A stretch of DNA of 64,000 bases from Rhodanobacter sp. FW104-R8. Lineage in GTDB: Bacteria > Pseudomonadota > Gammaproteobacteria > Xanthomonadales > Rhodanobacteraceae. Position 1 is the first letter of the stretch. Each line of letters begins with the position of its first letter. The DNA is taken from positions 172,692 to 236,691 of the forward strand of contig NZ_LVJR01000029.1 in assembly GCF_001617365.1 (NCBI RefSeq), in the 5' to 3' direction. Below, in pieces: positions 1-9,118 of this stretch. The position numbers and the translations under genes are program-made. A model generated the notes under the pieces. The model did not search any database, was not told the origin of the DNA, and worked only from the letters and a program-made list of their open reading frames with translations.

Positions 1-295
1 ACACGCCGGCATCCAGCGCGCGGCGCAGGAAACCGGGACGCGCGAACGTGGTGACGATGACCACCTTGATCGGCAGTCCCTGCCGCTGGATGCGCTGCGC
101 CAGTTCCAGCCCGGTCAGGCCGGGCATCTCGATGTCGGTGACCAGCACGTCGGGCTTCAGCCGTTGCAGCTCGCGCCACGCCGCCTCGCCGTCGGCGGCG
201 GAACCGAGCACCTCGATGTCGCTCTCCAGGTTCAGCAGCGCGGACAGTGCACCGCGCACCATCGCCTGGTCCTCGGCCAGCAGCACCCGGATCAT
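1..295 (-). CDS. LuxR/NarL-type response regulator, N-terminal part (cut by window edge)
   Basis: The first 98 residues form a receiver domain: acidic pocket E8-D9, phosphoacceptor D54 in VTDIEMPG, and T82/T83 on the next strand. The DNA-binding half lies beyond position 1. It sits 75 bp downstream of a DesK-type histidine kinase on the same strand, so it is almost certainly the partner regulator, and a LuxR/NarL-type HTH output domain is expected from that pairing. The start is the only ATG that begins the conserved MIRVLLAED strand. The target is probably the ABC exporter operon upstream (inference). DesR-like is a family statement, not evidence of a role in membrane fluidity. Confidence 0.9.
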   Translation of the reverse strand, partial: MIRVLLAEDQAMVRGALSALLNLESDIEVLGSAADGEAAWRELQRLKPDVLVTDIEMPGLTGLELAQRIQRQGLPIKVVIVTTFARPGFLRRALDAGV

Positions 296-370
296 GCGAT
301 GGCTCCACGGCGTCCGCGCGAGTGAAGGATTGGCGTCATGGTCTGTGCGGGCATGGGAACACGAATGGGC

Positions 371-1600
371 TCACGCGACGGGGCGATCCGGAAGCGGGTG
401 CGCCAGCGGCCCGGCCGTCGACGGATCCGGCGCCGACCGGGACGATTCGACCAGGCGCATGATCGGCAGCGGCACCACCACCCGCAGACGCGATCCCTGG
501 CCGCGCGGCGACTCGAACGCGAGCGTGCCGCCGAGCGCGCGCACCCGCTCGCGCATGCCGCTCAGGCCATTGCCGTCGCTCGCGATGCCGCCGCGGCCAT
601 TGTCGCTGATCTGCAGGCAGACGCTGCCCCGCTCGCGCGCCATTTCGACCCGGGCCCGGCTGGCACCGGCGTGGCGCGCGATGTTGGTCACCGCCTCGCG
701 CAAGACCAGCGACAGGCCACGCTCGATGTCGCCCGGCAGGTCGGCGGGCAGCTCGCCGTAATCCAGATGCACCCGCGAGGATTCCAGCAGCAGCCGCGCC
801 GAAGCCATCTCGGCGGCGAGATCGGTGGCGCGGATGCCGGTGACGGCGCAGCGCACTTCCGCCAGGGCGTGCCGCGCGACCTTTTCCGCTTCCTCGACCT
901 CGCGCCGGGCGGCCTCGACGTCGCGGTCGAACAGCTTGCGCGACAGTTCCAGCTTCAGCGTGATCAGCGACAACGTATGCCCGAGCAGGTCGTGCAGGTC
1001 GCGTCCGATCCGTTCGCGCTCCGCCGTGGCGGCGAGCCGGCGCACCTCGTCGTGCGAAAGGCTGAGCGCAGCGTCCTTCTCGTGGTGGATCTGCTCGACC
1101 GTGACGATGGTGCAGATCACGAACACCGTGACCGGCATGATCACCAGCAGCGACTGCGGATAGCCGATCCACCAGGCCAGCGCCACGTAGATGGCATTGA
1201 GCAGCAGCACCTGGATCACATAGCTGCGGAAGCGCCGGATGTCGCAATGGGTCAGCATCACGCAGGCGTACACGAAATAGCTGAGCCCGCTGGGATACCA
1301 GCGCAGCAGGCCGAAACACAGCGCTGCCATGCCCCACGCATGGAGATACGCCGTTCGCCGCGGAGCCAGCTGCACCTTGGCGAACAGCAGCAGGAACACC
1401 GGATACGAGCCCAGCGTGCACAACAGCCACGTCAGGGTGTAGCCATGCAGGCCACGATCGAACAGCGGCGTGATGAAGATCCACAGCGACCACAGCAGGT
1501 GCACGCTGTCGGCCCACGGCGACTTGCCGCGGCGCAGGTCGTCGGCCACCGCGGAATCGGGTGCCGGCATGAACCATCGGGCGATCGAGGCGGGGATCAT
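371..1600 (-). CDS. DesK-family membrane sensor histidine kinase
   Basis: A 409-residue kinase with about five hydrophobic segments between residues 33 and 168, then a HisKA_3 dimerisation domain with phosphoacceptor H203 in DLHDLLGH. A HATPase domain follows, with N-box N306 in REAVTNIARHA and G-box DNGRGG at 333-338. This is the layout of NarL/DesK-type kinases that phosphorylate LuxR-type regulators such as the one downstream. It lies 44 bp after an ABC-2 permease gene, so ATPase, permease, kinase and regulator form one minus-strand operon, a common arrangement for exporters controlled by their own sensor. The signal sensed cannot be read from the sequence. The last 25 residues are low complexity. 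Confidence 0.92.
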   Translation of the reverse strand: MIPASIARWFMPAPDSAVADDLRRGKSPWADSVHLLWSLWIFITPLFDRGLHGYTLTWLLCTLGSYPVFLLLFAKVQLAPRRTAYLHAWGMAALCFGLLRWYPSGLSYFVYACVMLTHCDIRRFRSYVIQVLLLNAIYVALAWWIGYPQSLLVIMPVTVFVICTIVTVEQIHHEKDAALSLSHDEVRRLAATAERERIGRDLHDLLGHTLSLITLKLELSRKLFDRDVEAARREVEEAEKVARHALAEVRCAVTGIRATDLAAEMASARLLLESSRVHLDYGELPADLPGDIERGLSLVLREAVTNIARHAGASRARVEMARERGSVCLQISDNGRGGIASDGNGLSGMRERVRALGGTLAFESPRGQGSRLRVVVPLPIMRLVESSRSAPDPSTAGPLAHPLPDRPVA

Positions 1601-1644
1601 GGCATGGTCTGTCGCTGGCGGTCGGCTCTGCTGGGCATGCTACT

Positions 1645-2433
1645 TCAACCGTACCGGCGCAAGCGCCGCGCCGCCATCAAAAGGAAGGCCGCGGCAAAGC
1701 CGATCAGCGCCAGCACATGGCCACGCAGCGGGCCCTCGTTCATGCCCACCGCCGCCAGCGCCAGCCGGTCCAGGTGGTAGCTCGGCCACACCGGCGCGAT
1801 CCGCTGCAGGAACGCCGGCAGCATCGGCAGCGGCATCCACAGGCCGGACAGGAACGACATCGGCAGGTAGATCAGGTTAAGCATGCCGGGCGCGCCCTGG
1901 CCCTTGATCAGGGTGCCGACGAACATGCCCAGCGCGCAGAACGGCAGCACGCCGAGCATGCCGGTGAGCAGCAGCGCCCCGGCCTGCGCCGGGGCCAGCG
2001 CCACGTGGCCCAGCGACAGCGCCATCGCCAGCAGCAGCAGGATCAGCACTCCGGCAGCCACCATCGCCATCAGCATCTTGCCCAGCAGGTAGGCACCCGG
2101 CGGCATCGGCAGCGCGCGCTTGAAGGTCAGCAGGCCGCCGTCGCGCTCCAGCGCCAGCGACACGCCGAAACCGAACAGGCCCGGGCTCATCACGCCGAAC
2201 ACGCCGTAGCTGGCCAGCAGGTAGCGCGCTGCGTCGGCGCCGTTCGACTTCGCCATCAGCACGCCGAACAGCAGGTAGAACATCGCCGGAAACAGCATCA
2301 CCGGCAGCATGAAGCCGGGGGCGCGCAGGTAGCGCAGGCATTCGCTGCGGGCCTCCTCCAGGTAGGCGCCGATGACACGGCAGTGCGGCATCGCCGGCGG
2401 GGCCGCTTCGTTGGCAGGCATGACGGTTTCCAT
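1645..2433 (-). CDS. ABC-2 type transporter permease
   Basis: A 262-residue integral membrane protein with about six hydrophobic segments (first near residue 43, last near 240) and the ABC-2 fold: cytoplasmic N-terminus, two halves, and a conserved PLSGLWMPL-like stretch (here FLSGLWMPLPMLP) before the last helix. It starts one base after the stop of the ATPase gene, so the two are translationally linked and make one exporter. ABC-2 permeases move drugs, lipids, polysaccharides or peptides out of the cell; the substrate is unknown here. The kinase/regulator pair in the same operon suggests induction by an envelope-acting compound (inference). Confidence 0.9.
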   Translation of the reverse strand: METVMPANEAAPPAMPHCRVIGAYLEEARSECLRYLRAPGFMLPVMLFPAMFYLLFGVLMAKSNGADAARYLLASYGVFGVMSPGLFGFGVSLALERDGGLLTFKRALPMPPGAYLLGKMLMAMVAAGVLILLLLAMALSLGHVALAPAQAGALLLTGMLGVLPFCALGMFVGTLIKGQGAPGMLNLIYLPMSFLSGLWMPLPMLPAFLQRIAPVWPSYHLDRLALAAVGMNEGPLRGHVLALIGFAAAFLLMAARRLRRYG

Positions 2434-2434
2434 C

Positions 2435-3364
<930 letters not shown>

Positions 3365-3654
3365 GGAAGTCCTCCGCTGCCGTGCATCCTGGGCTGCACC
3401 CGGCCCCGGCCGACAGTCGCCGGCGTCAACCGGCGCGGATGACAGCCGTCACCCGCTGCGGCGGCACGGGGTTACGGCGGCCTGCGCCGCGGGGTATCCT
3501 GACAAGCGTCGGGGCTCCCGGAAGCACGCCGGACGGCGGCATGAACGCCGAACATCCCGGGGAAATGCGTTCCACCTGGGTTCCCGCCGCGTATCAACCA
3601 ATATCCGCCGATCCGGCACGCCGTGCCGCCCGGCGGAGCTACGGAGGATTCATC

Positions 3655-5166
3655 ATGGGTGTGATCAACCAGCTGCGCGAACTGCGCGAATTCGGCGGCA
3701 AGCCGCGGACCACCGGCCTGGGCGACGCCATCATCGAGCGCATGGCGGCGAGCGATCCCCTGTTGAGCGAGGCGATCGCCGAAGCGGTGGCACGCCATCG
3801 CGAGCTGCGCGCCGAGCTGGGTGCGGCTGGCATGGCTGATTTCCTCAAGCTGGATGAAACCGAGCAGCTCGCCCGGGCGCAGGCCGGCTTCGTCAACTTC
3901 TACCCGGACGACGCGATCAACCCGTACCTGCCGGCGGCCGCGCGCGGCCCGTGGATCGTCACCCTGAAGGGCGCCGTGGTGCACGACAACGGCGGCTACG
4001 GCATGCTCGGCTTCGGCCACAACAACCCGGCGATCGAGGCTGCGCTGGCGCGTCCGCAGGTGATGGCGAACGTGATGACTCCCAGCGTCTCGCAACTGCG
4101 CTTCACCGCGGCGCTGAACAGGGAGCTGGGCCGCAGCCGCGGCGGCAGCCCGTACGCGCGCTACCTGTGCCTGAACTCCGGCTCCGAGTCGGTCTCGCTG
4201 GCCTGCCGCATCGCCGACGTCAACGCCAAGGCGATGACCGATGCCGGCGGCCGCCATGCCGGCCGCACGATCAAGCGCCTCGCGGTGAAGGGCGCGTTCC
4301 ACGGCCGCACCGAGGCGCCGGCGCTGTATTCCGACTCCAGCCGCAAGACCTACCAGCAGAACCTCGCAAGCTACCGCCACGAGGACACCCTGATCACGGT
4401 CGAGCCGTACAGCGTCGAACAGCTGAAGGCGGTGTTCGCCGACGCCGACAAGCACGGCTGGTTCATCGAGGCGATGTTCCTCGAGCCGGTGATGGGCGAA
4501 GGCGACCCCGGCCGCGCGGTGACGCCGGAGTTCTACAAGGCCGCCCGCGCACTCACCGAATCGCACGGCACCCTGCTGCTGGTCGACTCGATCCAGGCGG
4601 GCCTGCGCGCCCATGGCGTGCTGTCGTTCGTCGACTACCCCGGCTTCGAGGGCCTGCCGCCGCCGGACATGGAGACCTTCTCCAAGGCGCTCAACGCCGG
4701 CCAGTACCCGCTGTCGGTGCTGGCCGTCGGCGAGCGCGCCGCCGGGCTGTACCGCAAGGGCATCTACGGCAACACCATGACCGCCAACCCGCGCGCGCTG
4801 GACGTGGCGCTGGCCACGCTGGGCGAACTCAGTGACCAGGTGCGCAGCAACATCCGCGAGCGCGGCAAGGAATTCGTCGACAAGCTCAACGCGCTGAAGG
4901 GCGAGCTGGGTGGCCTGATCACCAAGGTGCAGGGCACCGGCCTGCTGTTCTCCTGCGAACTGGCGCCGGAGTACAAGTGCTACGGCACCGGCTCCACCGA
5001 GGAATACCTGCGCGAGCACGGCGTCGGCGTGATCCACGGCGGCATCAACTCGTTGCGCTTCACCCCGCACTTCAACGTCACCAGCGCGGAGATCGACCTG
5101 ATCGTCGCCCACGTGCGCAAGGCGCTGCTGGAAGGCCCGCGCAAGGCCAAGGCCGAGGCCGCCTGA
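3655..5166 (+). CDS. Class III PLP-dependent aminotransferase
   Basis: A 503-residue fold-type I transaminase. Visible are the phosphate-binding stretch NSGSESV (174-180), FHGRT (215-219), the PLP-ring aspartate D311 in VDSIQAG, and the Schiff-base lysine K344 in FSKALNAGQYPLS. The usual DExQ motif of the class is DSIQ here, keeping Asp and Gln but not Glu. Relatives include ornithine, lysine and 4-aminobutyrate aminotransferases; I cannot fix the substrate. The start is the ATG after GGAGGA; longer in-frame starts to the 5' side lack a ribosome site and family similarity. The gene stands alone, followed by a hairpin at 5185-5215. Confidence 0.88.
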   Translation: MGVINQLRELREFGGKPRTTGLGDAIIERMAASDPLLSEAIAEAVARHRELRAELGAAGMADFLKLDETEQLARAQAGFVNFYPDDAINPYLPAAARGPWIVTLKGAVVHDNGGYGMLGFGHNNPAIEAALARPQVMANVMTPSVSQLRFTAALNRELGRSRGGSPYARYLCLNSGSESVSLACRIADVNAKAMTDAGGRHAGRTIKRLAVKGAFHGRTEAPALYSDSSRKTYQQNLASYRHEDTLITVEPYSVEQLKAVFADADKHGWFIEAMFLEPVMGEGDPGRAVTPEFYKAARALTESHGTLLLVDSIQAGLRAHGVLSFVDYPGFEGLPPPDMETFSKALNAGQYPLSVLAVGERAAGLYRKGIYGNTMTANPRALDVALATLGELSDQVRSNIRERGKEFVDKLNALKGELGGLITKVQGTGLLFSCELAPEYKCYGTGSTEEYLREHGVGVIHGGINSLRFTPHFNVTSAEIDLIVAHVRKALLEGPRKAKAEAA

Positions 5167-5184
5167 CGACAGAGGCCCACACCG

Positions 5185-5215
5185 GCTGCGGCGATGTACG
5201 ACACGTCGCCGCAGC
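5185..5215 (+). terminator. Hairpin after aminotransferase gene (possible terminator)
   Basis: A 10-bp perfect stem (GCTGCGGCGA / TCGCCGCAGC) with an 11-base loop lies 18 bases after the stop codon. There is no T-run after it, so termination is possible but not certain. Confidence 0.45.
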
Positions 5216-5317
5216 TGAATACTTCATGCACGCAAGGTTTTACGGACTGCCGTGGCGGCGTCCGCCCTGCATAGACTGACAGGGCCGGCAATCGCCGGTC
5301 ACCAGGGAGGAGTCACC

Positions 5318-5701
5318 ATGTCGTTGTCACTTCGTCTGCTTGCCATCAGCGCCACCCTCGCCTTCGCCGGCGCCGCCTTCGCGGCTGCTCCGGCCAGCAC
5401 CGCCCCGTCAGCCGCCAAGCCGCATTCCGCCCAGCAGCAACGCATGGTCGACTGCAACAAGCAGGCGACCGGCAAGAAAGGCGACGAGCGCAAGGCCTTC
5501 ATGAGCTCCTGCCTGAAAGGCCAGAGCACCGCCGCCGCCACTCCTGCCGCCGCGGCACCCGCCGCGATGCCTGCGGCCCATGAGACCCAGCAGGAGAAAA
5601 TGAAGTCCTGCAATGCCGACGCCAAGACGAAGGCGCTCAAGGGCACGGATCGCAAGGCGTTCATGAGCAGCTGTCTCAAGGGCGCCCCCGCCACTCCGTA
5701 A
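5318..5701 (+). CDS. psiF: PsiF-repeat secreted protein
   Basis: A 127-residue exported protein: signal peptide to about residue 22 (hydrophobic run ending AAFA), then two PsiF repeats separated by an Ala/Pro linker. Each repeat has one Cys after the QQ-M start ([16 protein letters not shown]) and one in the shared ending [10 protein letters not shown], so four Cys suggest two periplasmic disulfides. E. coli psiF is phosphate-starvation induced; its biochemical role is unknown, and phosphate control here is not shown. ATG follows GGGAGGAG; a longer 5' extension lacks a signal peptide at its end. A very strong hairpin follows the stop. Confidence 0.88.
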   Translation: MSLSLRLLAISATLAFAGAAFAAAPASTAPSAAKPHSAQQQRMVDCNKQATGKKGDERKAFMSSCLKGQSTAAATPAAAAPAAMPAAHETQQEKMKSCNADAKTKALKGTDRKAFMSSCLKGAPATP

Positions 5702-5724
5702 TACCCCGGCTCCCGTCGCCTCTC

Positions 5725-5775
5725 CGGCCCCGCCGGCGCATGCATGTCCATGCGTGCGCCGGCGGGGCCGCTTCG
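5725..5775 (+). terminator. Strong terminator hairpin between psiF and upp
   Basis: A 16-bp perfect GC-rich stem (5725-5740 with 5755-5770) closes a 14-base loop that can itself pair (GCATG/CATGC), followed by CTTCGTT. It sits 23 bases after the psiF stop and 50 bases before upp, separating the two units. Confidence 0.7.
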
Positions 5776-5823
5776 TTAAGCTCCCCGACTGTCGCGCCCC
5801 CGACGCCCGGAAGACAGCCGCCC

Positions 5824-6468
5824 ATGAAGATCGCCGAAGTCCGCCATCCGCTGATCCAGCACAAGCTCGGCCTGATGCGCCGCGCCGGCATCAGCACCAA
5901 GGATTTCCGCGAGCTGGCCTCCGAGGTCGCCGCGCTGCTCACCTACGAGGCCACCAAGGACCTGGAAACCGTCGAGGAGCAGATCCAGGGCTGGGCCGGC
6001 CCGTTGCTGGTGCACCGGATCAAGGGCAAGAAGATCACCATCGTGCCGATCCTGCGCGCCGGCCTGGGCATGCTGCCCGGCGTGCTCGACATGATCCCGG
6101 CCGCCAAGGTCAGCGTGGTCGGCCTGCAGCGCGACGAGCATTCGCTGCAGCCGGTCGCCTACTACGAAAAACTCAGCGGCCGCATGGACGAGCGCATCGC
6201 CCTGATCGTGGACCCGATGCTGGCCACCGCCGGCACCCTGGTCGCCACCGTCGAGATGCTGAAGGCGGCGGGCTGCAAGCGCATCAAGGGGCTGTTCCTG
6301 GTCGCCGCGCCGGAAGGCCTGAAGCGCATCGAGGCGGTGCATCCCGAGATCGAGATCTACACCGCCGCGATCGACGAACGCCTGAACGAGCACGGCTACA
6401 TCCTGCCCGGCCTCGGCGACGCCGGCGACAAGATCTTCGGCACCAAGCAGTTGCCGGCGAACGATTGA
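5824..6468 (+). CDS. upp: Uracil phosphoribosyltransferase
   Basis: Converts uracil and PRPP to UMP in the pyrimidine salvage pathway (cytosol). It has 214 residues, close to the family's usual 208-210. The PRPP-binding loop is seen as [10 protein letters not shown] (129-138), and the C-terminal uracil-binding region as [12 protein letters not shown]. The ATG chosen begins [15 protein letters not shown], the conserved family N-terminus. It is a single-gene unit bounded by the psiF terminator and by a REP palindrome pair that separates it from convergent pip. Confidence 0.96.
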   Translation: MKIAEVRHPLIQHKLGLMRRAGISTKDFRELASEVAALLTYEATKDLETVEEQIQGWAGPLLVHRIKGKKITIVPILRAGLGMLPGVLDMIPAAKVSVVGLQRDEHSLQPVAYYEKLSGRMDERIALIVDPMLATAGTLVATVEMLKAAGCKRIKGLFLVAAPEGLKRIEAVHPEIEIYTAAIDERLNEHGYILPGLGDAGDKIFGTKQLPAND

Positions 6469-6483
6469 CCCGACACCTACAGC

Positions 6484-6567
6484 GTAGGAGCCCGCTTGCG
6501 GGCGATGCTTTTGCCCGACCCCAAATGGCGATCAAGGCAGGAGCATCGCCCGCAAGCGGGCTCCTAC
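6484..6567. repeat. GTAG-type REP pair (type A, inverted)
   Basis: Two copies of a 26-base element, GTAGGAGCCCGCTTGCGGGC then GATGCT, face each other (6484-6509 and 6542-6567) as a perfect inverted repeat around 32 bases. Each copy is itself a palindrome (GCCCGC TT GCGGGC) with GTAG at its outer end, as in the REP/SMAG elements of xanthomonads and pseudomonads, which are mobilised by RAYT transposases. It fills the gap between convergent upp and pip and probably also ends both transcripts. Confidence 0.85.
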
Positions 6568-6582
6568 CCGCCATCGCTCGCC

Positions 6583-7542
6583 TCAGCGGCGGAAGCGGTC
6601 GGTCGCCTCCACCAGCTCGTGCACGTTGCCCGGCTCGAACGCCGAGTGGCCGGCATCCTGCACGATGCGCAGGTCGGCCTCGGGCCAGGCGCGATGCAGG
6701 TCCCACGCGCTGCGCAGCGGACAGACCACGTCGTAGCGGCCCTGCACGATCACCGCCGGGATGTTGCGGATGCGCTCGACGTTGCGCAGCAACTGGTCGT
6801 CGTGCTCGAAGAAGCCGCCGTTGACGAAGTAGTGGCACTCGATGCGCGCGAAAGCCAGCGCGAACTCGTCCTCGGCGCTGGACTCGATGTGCGACTTGTC
6901 CTGCCACAGGAAGCTGGTGGCGCCCTCCCATACCGACCAGGCGCGCGCCGCGTCGATGCGCGCCTTCGCGTCCGGGCCGGTCAGGCGGCGGTGGTAGGCG
7001 CTGATCAGGTCGCCGCGCTCCACTTCGGGGATCGCCGCCAGATAGGTTTCCCACGCATCCGGATACAGCGCGTCGCAGCCCTTCTGGTAGAACCACTCCA
7101 GCTCCCAGCGGCGCAGCATGAAGATGCCGCGCAACACCAGCTCGGTGACCTTGTCCGGATGCGTCTGCGCATAGGCCAGCGCCAGCGTGGAGCCCCACGA
7201 GCCGCCGAACACCTGCCAGCGGTCGATCCCCAGATGCCGGCGCACGCGCTCGATGTCGGCGACCAGGTCCCAGGTGGTGTTGTCGGCCAGTTCGGCGTGC
7301 GGCGTGGACCGGCCGCAACCGCGCTGGTCGAACAGCACGATGCGGTAGACCGCCGGGTCGAAGAAGCGCCGGCATTTCGGATTGGTGCCGCCGCCCGGGC
7401 CGCCGTGCAGGAACACCACCGGCTTGCCGTGCGGGTTGCCGCTCTGCTCGTAGTACAGCGTGTGCAGCGGCGAGACCGGCAGGAAGCCGCTGTCGAACGA
7501 CTCGATCTCGGGATACAACGAACGCAGCGGCGACGACGGCAT
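6583..7542 (-). CDS. pip: Proline iminopeptidase
   Basis: A serine exopeptidase of the alpha/beta-hydrolase fold (peptidase family S33) that releases N-terminal proline. It has 319 residues, the usual family length. Oxyanion-hole HGGPG is at 46-50, nucleophile S115 in GGSWGS, and Asp and His of the triad in GRYDVVCP and DAGHSAFEPG near the C-terminus. There is no signal peptide, so it is cytosolic. It is monocistronic, convergent with upp across a REP pair, and lies 62 bp downstream of the FAD-linked dehydrogenase on the same strand. Confidence 0.95.
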   Translation of the reverse strand: MPSSPLRSLYPEIESFDSGFLPVSPLHTLYYEQSGNPHGKPVVFLHGGPGGGTNPKCRRFFDPAVYRIVLFDQRGCGRSTPHAELADNTTWDLVADIERVRRHLGIDRWQVFGGSWGSTLALAYAQTHPDKVTELVLRGIFMLRRWELEWFYQKGCDALYPDAWETYLAAIPEVERGDLISAYHRRLTGPDAKARIDAARAWSVWEGATSFLWQDKSHIESSAEDEFALAFARIECHYFVNGGFFEHDDQLLRNVERIRNIPAVIVQGRYDVVCPLRSAWDLHRAWPEADLRIVQDAGHSAFEPGNVHELVEATDRFRR

Positions 7543-7604
7543 GACGGCTCCCTCGAATCAACAGACAAGCCGCCAAGCCTAGCACGGGCGCGGCTTGCGG
7601 GCCT

Positions 7605-8996
7605 TCAGCCGTCCGCGAACAGCTTGCCCGGATTGAGGATACCGTTGGGATCGAACACCTTGCGCACGCCCCGCATCAGCGCGATTTCCGCCGCGCTGCG
7701 GGTGCTGTCCAGATACGCCCGCTTGACCAGGCCGATGCCGTGCTCGGCCGAGATGCTGCCGCCGTGGCGCTGCAGCGTCGCGGCCAGCAACGCGGTGACG
7801 TGTTCGCACTGGGCGATGAACGCGTCCTCGGCCAGGCCGTCCGGGCGCAAGACGTTGATATGCAGGTTGCCGTCGCCGATATGGCCGAACCAGACCACCT
7901 CGGCCCGCGGATACTCGCGCGCCAGCAGCGCCTGCATCTCGTGCAGGAACGCCGGCACCGCACTGATCCGCACCGACACGTCGTTCTTGTACGGCCGCCA
8001 CGGCGCCAGGCTTTCGGTGATGCCCTCGCGCAGCCGCCACAACGCGGCAGCCTGCGCCTCGCTCTGCGCGATCACGCCGTCGCTGACCCAGCCACGCTCC
8101 AGCGCCTGCTCGAACGCGGCCAGGGCGGCCTCCTGCTGCCGTTCGTCGGCCGCGTCGAACTCGGTCACCACGTAGTACGGGTGGTCGCCGGCGATGGCGC
8201 GCTGCGCGCCGTGGGCCAGCACGTGCCGCAGCGCGTGGTCGGTGAAGAACTCGAACGCCTGCAGCGGCAGCCGCGTACGGAACAGCGCGAACACTTGCAT
8301 CAACGCATCCATGTCCGGCAGCGCCAGCAGCATCACCTGCGACGGCGGCGGCGGGTCGGTCAGCCTGAGCGTGGCCTCCACCACGATGCCCAGGGTGCCC
8401 TCCGAGCCGACCATCAGCTGGCGGAAATCGTAGCCGCTGGAGTTCTTGATCAGGCCGCGGTTGAGTTCTAGCAATTCACCGTGGCCGGTGACCACCTTCA
8501 GCCCGGCGATCCACTCGCGCGTATTGCCGTAGCGGATCACCCGGATACCGCCGGCATTGGTGGCGATGTTGCCGCCGATCGAGCACGAGCCGCGCGCCGC
8601 AAAATCGACCGGATAGACCAGCCCATGCCCGTGCGCGGCCTCGTGCACGTGCTGCAGGATCACCCCCGGCTGCACGCTGAGCGTGCGATCGACGGCATCG
8701 AAACCCAGCACCCGGTTCATCCGCTCCAGGCTCAGCACCAGCTCGCCGTTCGCCGCCACCGCGCCGCCGGACAGGCCGGTGCGCCCGCCGGACGGCACGA
8801 TCGCCACGCGCCGCTCGTTCGCCCAGCGCATGATCGCCAGCACCTCTTCCGTGCTGGCCGGCAGGGCGACCGCCAGCGGCGCGGGCGTCCAGCGGCGGGT
8901 CCAGTCGCGGCCGTAATGCTCCAGGTCGGCGGATGCGGTGAGCAGGCGCAGCCCGGGCAAGCAGCCGGACAATTCGGTGAGGCGAGGGTCGGACAT
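7605..8996 (-). CDS. FAD-binding dehydrogenase, probably D-2-hydroxyglutarate dehydrogenase
   Basis: A 463-residue flavoprotein: FAD-binding type 4 (PCMH) domain at about 35-215 with VPSGGRTGLSGGAV, then a FAD-oxidase C-terminal domain ending with the family signature SAEHGIGLVKR. Homologues include D-lactate dehydrogenase, GlcD and D-2-hydroxyglutarate dehydrogenase. The last is favoured because the gene is divergent from serA: in Pseudomonas the two neighbour each other and the enzyme removes the D-2-hydroxyglutarate that SerA makes while regenerating its cofactor. The start (MSDPRL) follows CCGGAG at good spacing; an ATG 18 bases upstream is possible. Substrate is inferred from family and context. 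Confidence 0.85.
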   Translation of the reverse strand: MSDPRLTELSGCLPGLRLLTASADLEHYGRDWTRRWTPAPLAVALPASTEEVLAIMRWANERRVAIVPSGGRTGLSGGAVAANGELVLSLERMNRVLGFDAVDRTLSVQPGVILQHVHEAAHGHGLVYPVDFAARGSCSIGGNIATNAGGIRVIRYGNTREWIAGLKVVTGHGELLELNRGLIKNSSGYDFRQLMVGSEGTLGIVVEATLRLTDPPPPSQVMLLALPDMDALMQVFALFRTRLPLQAFEFFTDHALRHVLAHGAQRAIAGDHPYYVVTEFDAADERQQEAALAAFEQALERGWVSDGVIAQSEAQAAALWRLREGITESLAPWRPYKNDVSVRISAVPAFLHEMQALLAREYPRAEVVWFGHIGDGNLHINVLRPDGLAEDAFIAQCEHVTALLAATLQRHGGSISAEHGIGLVKRAYLDSTRSAAEIALMRGVRKVFDPNGILNPGKLFADG

Positions 8997-9118
8997 GCTG
9001 GGCTCCGGAATCATGCCCACAGCCTGCCAGCCGCCTCGCGCCGCGTCCAGTGTTGCAGTGCCGCAAATCGTCTCCGACTCTGGCATAGTAGGGCCTCCAC
9101 CCCTTGCCAGGACCGACG

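Noticed and set aside
6484..6567. Phage attachment site or transposon ends
   Set aside because: The inverted copies match REP architecture and no integrase or transposase is near.
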